DNA of 64,000 bases from Halanaerobium congolense (lineage in GTDB: Bacteria; Bacillota; Halanaerobiia; Halanaerobiales; Halanaerobiaceae), in NCBI RefSeq assembly GCF_004366375.1, contig NZ_SOEF01000004.1, positions 1-64,000 of the forward strand, in the 5' to 3' direction. Numbering within the stretch: the first letter of the stretch is position 1; each line of letters begins with the position of its first letter. Below the pieces are notes generated by a model, which did no database searches, was not told the DNA's origin, and was given only the letters and a program-made list of their open reading frames with translations. The position numbers and the translations under genes are program-made. Of the stretch, positions 33,683-41,660 are shown piece by piece.

Positions 33683-33702
33683 AATAATAAAGGAGGTAGA
33701 AC

Positions 33703-34755
33703 ATGAGAAAATTTTCTCGAATAAAATCAAGTGAGATCGGTCATACACCCGGAACTTTACATGGTATAGAGAAAGAAATTGATGCAGAAATTGAACTGAT
33801 AAGATTTAATGAGGATGATATTAAGCGGGAAATGATCGAAGAATTTTCACTTGAGCTGATTGAAGAAGAGAATTATGTTAACTGGATTAATATTACCGGC
33901 ATTCATGATGTTGAGCTGGTAAAGGAAGTTGGTAAGTTAATTCAGCTGCATCCACTTACACTAGAAGACATTACAAATACCAGACAACGTCCTAAAAAAG
34001 AAGAGTTTGATAATTATATAATTACAATTTTAGATATGCTTAGTTATCAAGGAGAGTACATACAGTCAGAACAGGTGAGTTTAATCTTATTAGAAAATGC
34101 AGTTATAACTTTCCAAGAAGCACATGGAGATGATTTTAATCAAGTTAGAGTTAGGATTGAAGAAAATAAAGGTCAAATTAGAAAAAAGGGTGCAGATTAT
34201 TTATTTTATGCTCTCTTAGATGCAATTGTAGACAATTATTTTCATATTTTAGAAAGAAACGAAGAAGTGCTGGAGGAACTTGATGATCTGGTTGTTGCAG
34301 CTAAAACTGGCCCGGATACTTTAGAAAACATTCAGGATTTAAAACAGGAAATAGTTTTTTTGCGCAAAACTATCTGGCCTTTAAATACGATCTTTGGTAA
34401 TTTATATCGGGTTGAATCACCGCTTTTATCAAAAGAAACAGATTATTATTTGCGTGATGTTTATGATCATGTAGGACAATTAATGGATGAAATTGATGTG
34501 GGTCGCGATATGCTTTCCAGTATGCTGGAAATTTATCTTTCAAATAAGAGCAACAAAATGAATGAAGTAATGCAGTTTTTAACTGTAATTTCTACTATTT
34601 TTATTCCCCTTACTTTTATTGCCGGAGTTTATGGAATGAATTTCAAATATATGCCAGAACTGGACTATAAAATTGCTTATCCTGCTGTTATGTTCTTAAT
34701 GCTGTTGATTGCTGTTGTACAGCTGATTTATTTTAGGAGCAAAAAATGGCTTTAG
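33703..34755 (+). CDS. corA: Magnesium/cobalt transporter CorA
   Basis: A 350-residue CorA-type channel: cytoplasmic alpha/beta domain, long stalk helix, and two C-terminal membrane helices joined by the selectivity motif YGMNF (about 309). It moves Mg2+ (or Co2+/Ni2+) inward as a pentamer. AAGGAGG precedes the ATG. The DnaA-box cluster lies directly upstream. Its last 10 bases overlap the next gene. Confidence 0.95.
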   Translation: MRKFSRIKSSEIGHTPGTLHGIEKEIDAEIELIRFNEDDIKREMIEEFSLELIEEENYVNWINITGIHDVELVKEVGKLIQLHPLTLEDITNTRQRPKKEEFDNYIITILDMLSYQGEYIQSEQVSLILLENAVITFQEAHGDDFNQVRVRIEENKGQIRKKGADYLFYALLDAIVDNYFHILERNEEVLEELDDLVVAAKTGPDTLENIQDLKQEIVFLRKTIWPLNTIFGNLYRVESPLLSKETDYYLRDVYDHVGQLMDEIDVGRDMLSSMLEIYLSNKSNKMNEVMQFLTVISTIFIPLTFIAGVYGMNFKYMPELDYKIAYPAVMFLMLLIAVVQLIYFRSKKWL

Positions 34756-37700
34756 ATTTATTAGCAATTATTTCGGCAGCAGGGACAGGGGCGATAACTG
34801 GCTATTTAACAAATAATCTGGCCTTAAAGATGATTTTTAAAGAGTACGGTCCACTTGGGGGAGTGGTAATCAAGACTAAAGATGAGTTTATTGACAGCAT
34901 TTCTGCTTTAGTTGAAAGAGATTTGATTAATCATCATACTTTAAAAGAAGAATTTTCTCATCCGAATTTCAAAAAAGAATTTAGTAGAACTGTAGATGAC
35001 TTTATAAATAACCATTTAGAAAATCATAGTTCTAAAACTTTAATTTCTGATATACCTGCCTGGGAAGATAACCTTGAAATACTAACAGAGGGTGCAGCTG
35101 AAGCAATAGTGGAGCTTTTAGGTGTCAGTAGTGAACAACTAAAAGACGTTGAATTAAATAAACTTATTGCTGACTCTGATCAGAAGAAAATTACTGCTGA
35201 AATTTACAGCAGAATTCTGAAAAAGCTAGAATCTGAGGCTGTGGTAGAAAAGCTAGTCATTGAATTTTATCAGCAGCTGCAGAATAAAGAGTTAAAAGAG
35301 CTCTTAAATGTTGAAAGCAGAAAGCAGCTTAAAAATACCATTAAGAAGCTAAATGAAAATTTTAAGAACAACTATCAAAAACTTAACCAGCTTGAAAAAA
35401 ATGATTTTAAAGAAAAAACTAAAGAACTTTTGAATTTAGAAGATTTTAGTAAAGATATAATAAATGAGATTAAAAAGATTAGAATTAATGACCTTTTAAA
35501 AAGTAAAACTGAGATTGAAAAGGCGAAAGATAAAGCAAAAATCAGGAAGATATTAAAAGAGATGTTGGTAAACATTAAAATTGAACTTAACAATTCTGAT
35601 TTTATCTTAGCAGATTTTTTAACTGAAGATCTCGAGGCAGAATTAAAGGCTGAAGTAGAAAAAATTATCTCTGCTGGAGATTCAGAACTATTAAACTTCT
35701 TAACTGAAGAAGAAAACGAGTTAAATAGCTTAATCTTTGAGGCTGTAGAAGCTGAGATCGAAGCCAGTGCTGGTTTTAAAGCAATGAGTCGTCAGGGTAT
35801 TTATAGTAAATATCAAGAAAATATAGACGAATATGCTTTGCCAACAACTTATCTAATAGACTATCTTAGAGACAATCTAAATGCTGATAAGCAAAAGATA
35901 ACAGAGTTCTTTTTTAGCAAAATAAAAAAAATAAAGATAAATAAACTAGTAAGTAAAATTGAGATAGAAGAGCTTACTAATAATTTAGAAACTTTAATCT
36001 GGGATTTTTATCAGCAAAATAAAGATAAAAGATTAATAGAACTTTTTTCTGAAGATTTTTTTGCTCAGGACTATTTTTCAAATAAAATTATGGATTTGTT
36101 GTTCTCCCTGATAAAAAAATTAAGCGAGGAATCAGAATCAATAGATATTATGGTTGATTATGTATTTAACTTTAGATTGAAGGATTTAATTACAGAGACA
36201 GCAGTTAATAATAAAAAGGAGATTGCTGCAGCTAATTTTTATAAATTCATGCAGGAAGAGAATGTAATTCAGGCACAAACTGCTGCTTATTTGAATCAAA
36301 ATTTCTTTGCTATTTTAAATAGTAAAGTTAATAATTCTAAAGCTAAATTTAAAAATTTAATTCAAAGGTCCTTTAGTAATTTAAAAACCACATTGTCAGC
36401 AGAGGAAATATCTTCTTTTTATAGGGTTTTTAGAGACAATCCAGAAGCTGTTGCAGATTTAACTGAATCAATATCGACTTTCTTTTATAATAATTTACCT
36501 GAACTATTAGAAGGCAAAATTGCTGAAGCAGCATCAACAAATTTACATAAACTTTCAGATCAGGAAGTTCAGGCTGCGATAGAAGATTTTATGGGTAAAG
36601 AATTAAAACCAATTACTTATCTAGGAGCTTTGCTGGGTGCTGCTGCTGGGTTGATTTTTGCTGCCAGTGGTGCAGAAACTGCGATCTTTAACGCTTCCCC
36701 GGTTTGGGTTGACTATTTAAGTTCAGCTGTATTATACGGTGGGGTGGGTTGGTTAACTAATGTTTTAGCAATCTGGATGATCTTTCATCCTTATCAGCAG
36801 AAAAAATTAGCTGGTTTCAAATTGCCTTTCACTCCAGGAATAGTAGCAAAGAATAGAAGTCGTTTTGCTAATTCTATGGGTAGATTTGTAGAAAAGGAGC
36901 TGCTAAAAGCTAATTCTGCAGCAGAAATTATAGAACAAAATCATTCACAAATTAGTGCTCGGACTGTAGAATTTTTTGAAGAAAATGACTATCAGCAATT
37001 TTTTGATCTTATTACAGAGAATAATCAAATTTTAGCTGAGACAATTTTGAACAGTTTAAAAAGTATAATTTCTGAATTAGATCAGCAGAGCTTTGAAAGT
37101 GCAGCAGCAGCTTTTAATCAGGAATTAAATTTATTATTTAAAGAGAAAGCTGGAGACTTTGATTTTGCTTTTGAGTTTACTAAATATTTAAAAGAAGATA
37201 ATGATTTCTTAAATTTAGAGTCCAGACTTAGTTCCAATTTTAAGACGGAAAAAATAATTGAAGCAGCTGCTGGTGAATATAATTTAGAATTTAGTTCAAA
37301 AGAGCTGAAAAATTTTATGCAGAACAAAGAACTTTATCCCATAGTAAAATTTTTAGTCCCGTATTTATTTGAAAGAGAAATTGATTTTGATTTAAAACAA
37401 TATCTAATTAACATTGCAAAAGAAGAAGCTGATCATTATTTGGATCAGGGTCGATCTCTATTTTTGGAGCAGCAGGAAAAAACGGCTCGTTTGATTAATT
37501 TTAAGAAAGATGAAATTATAGAAAAAGAAAAAGAGAAAAAAGGTGGTCTGCTTAAAAACACCTTAATTTCTGGCGCACTCTACATGGCTGATTTAGATGA
37601 ATTTATAGATTCTGTTGTGGCAAGAGTGTTTAAGCAGCTGGAAGATGAATATTTTATAGAAAATAGAAGTAAATTAGAAAGTATATATTTCTCATTTATA

Positions 37701-38495
37701 AATAAGATTGAAAATAAAGAACTAATGACTAAAGATAGTTTGAAGACTAATCAGATACTGAAAAGATTCTTAAATACAGAAGCGGGATCTGAACTTTTAA
37801 CAGAAGCTTTATATTTAAATGAAGATCTTCTGACTGATTTAATTGATTTAACTTTTAAGTCAGAAAACAAAAAGCTTTTTTCCTTGAATTTAAGCATTGA
37901 ATCTGAATTAGTTGAGTTTTTTATAAATGAGCATTTAAATCTTGAACAGAAGTTAGAGATTTTAATTCAGTTCAAAAAATTAATTTCTACAGATAATATA
38001 AAAAAGGAACTTGGTCAGTTAATAAGACAGCTTGACTTTGGTCTTTTAAATCAAGAGTTAAAGAAGATATTTGGCGGGCTTAAATTATTAGATGCCGGAT
38101 ATTTTGATGCTGAATTCTTAGCAAAATTTAAAGAAAATAGCAGCTCGTTATTAGATGATCAAAAATTAAGGAGATCTTTGCTAAGTCAACTTGAAGCTGA
38201 GATTTCAAAAGTGACTGAGACTTTAAAAATTGAAATGAACAGAGACAGTTTAAGATATTTATTGACTTTAGTTATTGAAGCAGGAATTGATAGTTTCAAA
38301 ACCAATTCCGAAGCTTTACTTTCAAGTCTTGAATTAAAAGAGTTGACTGCCAAAGAAATACGGAAAATGAATCCAGCAGAAATAGAGAATATTTTTGATA
38401 GTTTTGCCGGAGAATATTTCAATCATCTAAAACAGTACGGCTGGTTTGGTGGTGTTTTTGGTGTGCTGCAGCTGCTTTTAAGAACAGTGATTTAA
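34746..38495 (+). CDS. Giant protein with two DUF445 modules
   Basis: A 1249-residue membrane-attached protein of unknown function. The first DUF445 signature is at the N-terminus (GTGAITGYLTNNLALKMIF). A second, with a longer hydrophobic stretch, starts near residue 625 (YGGVGWLTNVLAIWMIFHP, then FTPGIVAKNRSRFA). Long Lys/Glu/Leu-rich helical regions follow each, and a hydrophobic tail ends the chain (WFGGVFGVLQLLLRTVI). Single-module relatives (YheB/YjiN type) are about 380-450 residues, so this looks like an internal duplication or fusion. It starts inside corA, with AGGAG, and is translationally coupled to it. Confidence 0.72.
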   Translation: MALDLLAIISAAGTGAITGYLTNNLALKMIFKEYGPLGGVVIKTKDEFIDSISALVERDLINHHTLKEEFSHPNFKKEFSRTVDDFINNHLENHSSKTLISDIPAWEDNLEILTEGAAEAIVELLGVSSEQLKDVELNKLIADSDQKKITAEIYSRILKKLESEAVVEKLVIEFYQQLQNKELKELLNVESRKQLKNTIKKLNENFKNNYQKLNQLEKNDFKEKTKELLNLEDFSKDIINEIKKIRINDLLKSKTEIEKAKDKAKIRKILKEMLVNIKIELNNSDFILADFLTEDLEAELKAEVEKIISAGDSELLNFLTEEENELNSLIFEAVEAEIEASAGFKAMSRQGIYSKYQENIDEYALPTTYLIDYLRDNLNADKQKITEFFFSKIKKIKINKLVSKIEIEELTNNLETLIWDFYQQNKDKRLIELFSEDFFAQDYFSNKIMDLLFSLIKKLSEESESIDIMVDYVFNFRLKDLITETAVNNKKEIAAANFYKFMQEENVIQAQTAAYLNQNFFAILNSKVNNSKAKFKNLIQRSFSNLKTTLSAEEISSFYRVFRDNPEAVADLTESISTFFYNNLPELLEGKIAEAASTNLHKLSDQEVQAAIEDFMGKELKPITYLGALLGAAAGLIFAASGAETAIFNASPVWVDYLSSAVLYGGVGWLTNVLAIWMIFHPYQQKKLAGFKLPFTPGIVAKNRSRFANSMGRFVEKELLKANSAAEIIEQNHSQISARTVEFFEENDYQQFFDLITENNQILAETILNSLKSIISELDQQSFESAAAAFNQELNLLFKEKAGDFDFAFEFTKYLKEDNDFLNLESRLSSNFKTEKIIEAAAGEYNLEFSSKELKNFMQNKELYPIVKFLVPYLFEREIDFDLKQYLINIAKEEADHYLDQGRSLFLEQQEKTARLINFKKDEIIEKEKEKKGGLLKNTLISGALYMADLDEFIDSVVARVFKQLEDEYFIENRSKLESIYFSFINKIENKELMTKDSLKTNQILKRFLNTEAGSELLTEALYLNEDLLTDLIDLTFKSENKKLFSLNLSIESELVEFFINEHLNLEQKLEILIQFKKLISTDNIKKELGQLIRQLDFGLLNQELKKIFGGLKLLDAGYFDAEFLAKFKENSSSLLDDQKLRRSLLSQLEAEISKVTETLKIEMNRDSLRYLLTLVIEAGIDSFKTNSEALLSSLELKELTAKEIRKMNPAEIENIFDSFAGEYFNHLKQYGWFGGVFGVLQLLLRTVI

Positions 38496-38530
38496 ATATA
38501 CATCAATTTAAATTAATAGGGTGATATAAT

Positions 38531-39457
38531 ATGAATTTAAAAGGAAAAATAATTGCATTTGTTTTATTAATTTTAATATTAACTATACCTTTTTCTGGTA
38601 AGGCTGCCAAAACAACTGTGGCAGTAACTATAATGCCCCAGCTGGAAATGGTGGAGGCAGTAGCGGGGGCAAGGGTAGAAGTTGTTGAAATGATACCAAA
38701 AGGCTTCAGCCCATCTAATTATGCACCATCTCCTGCTGAAATGAGAGCCTTTAATGAGGCAAGCATTTATTTTTCGATAGGAGTCCCAGCCGATATGCAG
38801 AATATTTTACCAAGAGCGGAAGACCAGTCAGATTTAGAAGTAGTAAAATTATTTGAAAGAATTGAGTCTAAATATCCTCATCGTTATTTTGGAGGAGGGG
38901 ATGCTGAAGCTGAAGAGGAACATCAGGAAGTTGAGGCTGATGAACATGGTCATGGGGGGAGAGATCCCCATATTTGGCTTTCACCAGCAAGGGTTAGTTA
39001 TATGGTAAAAATAATTAGAGATGAATTAATTGAGATTCTGCCTCAGTATGAAGCAGAATTTAATAAAAATGCCGAAGTTTATTTAGAAAAGCTGGCGGCA
39101 GTAGATCAAGAAAACAAGGAAATCTTAGCTCCTTATGAGGGTGAGAAAATACTGGTTTATCATCCAGCGTTTGGATATTTTATAGAGCATTATGGCCTGG
39201 AAATGATAGCAATAGAAGCTGAGGGGAAAGAGCCCGGTCCCAGACATCTGCAGGAAATTATTGAATTTGCTAAGGCAGAAGGAATAAACAATGTTTTTTA
39301 TCAGGCAGAAATTGATAGTACAAAAACAAGAGCTGTTGCTGAAGAATTGGGTGGAAAAACTATCCAGCTCAATCCATTAGCTAAAAATTATCTTGAAAAT
39401 TTAAAAATAATGGCTGTTAAAATGGAAGCTGAACTTAAGGAAAGAGATGATAATTAG
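38531..39457 (+). CDS. Zinc/manganese-type ABC transporter binding protein (cluster A-I)
   Basis: A 308-residue ZnuA/TroA-like metal-binding protein. The signal peptide ends near GKA-AK, with no lipobox. It has an acidic, His-rich loop (residues about 128-145, with EADEHGHGG), DPHIWLSP and YHPAFGYF, and a C-terminal acidic ligand region. The first ligand site, normally PHxYEP, reads SPSNYAPS, so the usual first histidine is missing. Metal choice is therefore uncertain. It is the first gene of a three-gene operon. Confidence 0.85.
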   Translation: MNLKGKIIAFVLLILILTIPFSGKAAKTTVAVTIMPQLEMVEAVAGARVEVVEMIPKGFSPSNYAPSPAEMRAFNEASIYFSIGVPADMQNILPRAEDQSDLEVVKLFERIESKYPHRYFGGGDAEAEEEHQEVEADEHGHGGRDPHIWLSPARVSYMVKIIRDELIEILPQYEAEFNKNAEVYLEKLAAVDQENKEILAPYEGEKILVYHPAFGYFIEHYGLEMIAIEAEGKEPGPRHLQEIIEFAKAEGINNVFYQAEIDSTKTRAVAEELGGKTIQLNPLAKNYLENLKIMAVKMEAELKERDDN

Positions 39458-40230
39458 TGAGTTATGCAGTAGAACTGAAAGATGTTTCAGTTAAATATGG
39501 TAATTTGGATGCCTTGAAAAATATCAGTCTCCAGGTTGCAGAAGGTTCTTTTTTAGGGGTTATTGGCCCTAACGGTGGTGGTAAAACTACTCTATTAAAG
39601 GTCATACTGGGGCTGATTGAACCTACAACAGGAGACATTAAAATATTTGGTCATCCTTTAGATCAGGCAGTGGATAAGATTGGTTATGTGCCTCAAATTT
39701 CAAACTTTGATCGAAACTTTCCAATTAGTGTGCTCGATGTAGTATTGATGGCTCGGCTTGGAGGAAGAGTTAGATTTTTTCATCAGTATAAAAAAGAAGA
39801 TATAGAAAAAGCAGAAGCGGTATTGGAACAGCTGAATCTGCTGCAGCTTAAAGATCGTCAGATTGGAAAGCTATCTGGGGGTCAGCTGCAGAGAGTTTTA
39901 ATTGCCAGAGGTCTGACTGTAGAGCCTGAGATTTTACTTTTAGATGAGCCTACTGCAAATGTTGATGCTAGTTCTACTTCGCAAATTTATCAGTTATTGA
40001 AAGAGTTAAATAAAGAAAAAACTATCATAGTTGTAACCCATGATATGGCAGCTGTTTCTTCTTATTTTGATAGTTTAGCCTGTTTAAATGAAAAACTTTA
40101 TCATCACGGGGATAAACAGCTGGATCAGCATACAACTGAACAGGTTTTTGGCTGTCCTGTTGATCTAATCGCACATGGCCATCCTCATCATGTATTTGAA
40201 CCTCATGGAGAGGGGGAAAATGATGATTGA
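39457..40230 (+). CDS. Metal ABC transporter ATP-binding protein
   Basis: A 257-residue ZnuC-type ATPase: Walker A GPNGGGKTT, Q-loop YVPQ, signature LSGGQLQR, Walker B LLLLDEP and VTHD switch. The C-terminus is His-rich (AHGHPHHVFEPHGEG), often seen in metal transporters. It starts with GTG that shares one base with the binding-protein stop (TAGTG). The permease gene starts 11 bases before its end. Confidence 0.92.
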   Translation: MSYAVELKDVSVKYGNLDALKNISLQVAEGSFLGVIGPNGGGKTTLLKVILGLIEPTTGDIKIFGHPLDQAVDKIGYVPQISNFDRNFPISVLDVVLMARLGGRVRFFHQYKKEDIEKAEAVLEQLNLLQLKDRQIGKLSGGQLQRVLIARGLTVEPEILLLDEPTANVDASSTSQIYQLLKELNKEKTIIVVTHDMAAVSSYFDSLACLNEKLYHHGDKQLDQHTTEQVFGCPVDLIAHGHPHHVFEPHGEGENDD

Positions 40231-41029
40231 TGCAATTTTGAATTATCAATTTATGCAGAATGCTTTTTTTGCTGCAGTTTTGGCCAGCATTGCCTGTGGT
40301 TTGATTGGGACAATAATTGTTGAAAAAAAACTAGTGATGTTAAGTGGAGGTATAGCTCATACCTCTTTTGGAGGTATTGGACTTGGCTATCTTTTGAATA
40401 TCGAGCCCATTTATGGAGCTTTTGCTTTTGCAGTTGCTGCTTCTTTGGCAATTGCTTCTATTCGCCGCAAAATTGGCACCGGTTCTGATACTTTAATTGG
40501 TATGTTTTGGTCTCTTGGAATGTCTTTAGGTGTATTATTTATTGGCTTTACTCCTGGTTATCCACCGGATATCTCATCTTATTTATTTGGTGATATTTTA
40601 ACTGTCCGGAGAGTAGATGTTTGGCTGATGGCAGCTTTAACTATTTTTATGATAACTGCAATCAGCAGTCTTTTTAATTATTGGAAAGCTTATTTATTTG
40701 ATGAAGAATTTTTGCAAGTATTGGGAGTTAAATCTAATCTTTTAGAAAATTTTCTTTTTATTATGATTGCTATTGCAATAGTAATTTTAATCAGAGTTGT
40801 AGGAATTGTTTTGGTAATTGCACTTTTAACAGCACCACCAGCGGCAGCTCGACTATATACAGACGATTTAAAGAAAATCATGGGTCTTGCCGTTATTTTG
40901 GGTCTTGTTTTTTCATTTAGTGGTTTAACTTTTTCTTATTATTATGATCTTCCATCTGGTGCAGTGATTATTATTACAGCGGCAATTTTCTATTTTGGTT
41001 CTGTAGCTGTTAAAGGTCGAAATGATTAA
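40220..41029 (+). CDS. Metal ABC transporter permease
   Basis: A 269-residue ABC-3 family permease (ZnuB/TroC type) with about eight membrane helices. Conserved: GGIAHTSFGGIGLGY and the LTAPPAAARLYTDDLKK cytoplasmic loop. ATG 40220 follows GAGAGGGGG; 40223 is an equal alternative and the longer frame from 40175 is not needed. It is the last gene of the operon. Confidence 0.9.
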   Translation: MMIDAILNYQFMQNAFFAAVLASIACGLIGTIIVEKKLVMLSGGIAHTSFGGIGLGYLLNIEPIYGAFAFAVAASLAIASIRRKIGTGSDTLIGMFWSLGMSLGVLFIGFTPGYPPDISSYLFGDILTVRRVDVWLMAALTIFMITAISSLFNYWKAYLFDEEFLQVLGVKSNLLENFLFIMIAIAIVILIRVVGIVLVIALLTAPPAAARLYTDDLKKIMGLAVILGLVFSFSGLTFSYYYDLPSGAVIIITAAIFYFGSVAVKGRND

Positions 41030-41229
41030 ATACTTAAATTTAATTCTATCAATTATCAGAAAACAAAAAGTGAGTATTTTAAAGAAAAATTATCTTTAAT
41101 TAGCGCTTAGCTTTAAATTTGTCTGTAGATTCTAATTGAAATATTTGTGATTTGTCTATAAATGTATTAAGATAAAAATAGTTAATTAAAAATTGAATAG
41201 TTTTAAATAAGGGTTTTAGTCACTATTTT

Positions 41230-41398
41230 GGTGTTAATAGCGAAAATAACTGGCTGAATTAAAATGGGAAAGAGGTGAAAAACCTCTGCGGTCCCGCCGC
41301 CGTAAGGTTTAAAGATAATCAAAATTGTCACTGGGAAACTGGGAAGGCTGATTATTAACTGAACCGAGCCGGAAGACCTGCCTTTATTTATAAACACC
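41230..41398 (+). promoter_or_regulatory. Cobalamin riboswitch
   Basis: P1 arms GGTGTT and AACACC enclose the conserved core: GGGAA, GGTGAAAAACCTC, GCGGTCCCGCCGCCGTAA, the B12 box region GTCACTGGGAAACTGGGAAGG, and GAACCGAGCCGGAAGACCTGCC as two consecutive motifs. It precedes the nrdD unit by about 260 bases, with a terminator between. High B12 should switch off the B12-independent class III ribonucleotide reductase. Region 41030-41229 holds no gene. Confidence 0.94.
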
Positions 41399-41518
41399 AT
41401 AAACTCACGGGTCATGAGGGGGTGTTGAGCAGATTTTATTTAATAAACTACAGCTTATTCTGGTTTAAGCGTAATGAGCTAATTTTAAATAAAATTCTGA
41501 CAACTAACTTTAATTATC

Positions 41519-41561
41519 AATCCTTTTCGTGCGGCCTGTGCGGAGAGGATTTTGTTTATTT
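41519..41561 (+). terminator. Attenuator of the cobalamin riboswitch
   Basis: AATCCT / AGGATT with further G-U and G-C pairs inside, followed by TTGTTTATTTA. It lies between aptamer and nrdD. The expression platform linking it to the aptamer was not resolved. The rest of 41399-41660 shows no gene. Confidence 0.6.
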
Positions 41562-41660
41562 ACATCAGTTTTTTAAAAAAATTAGAATTAAGAGGGAATG
41601 TTTAATAAAACTGAAAAATATTTAAATATTGCTCAAACATAAGTTCGAAAAGGAGGAATT

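Noticed and set aside
41422-41625. A 67-codon frame between the cobalamin riboswitch and nrdD
   Set aside because: It runs through the attenuator hairpin, has no family resemblance and no proper ribosome binding site; it is leader sequence.
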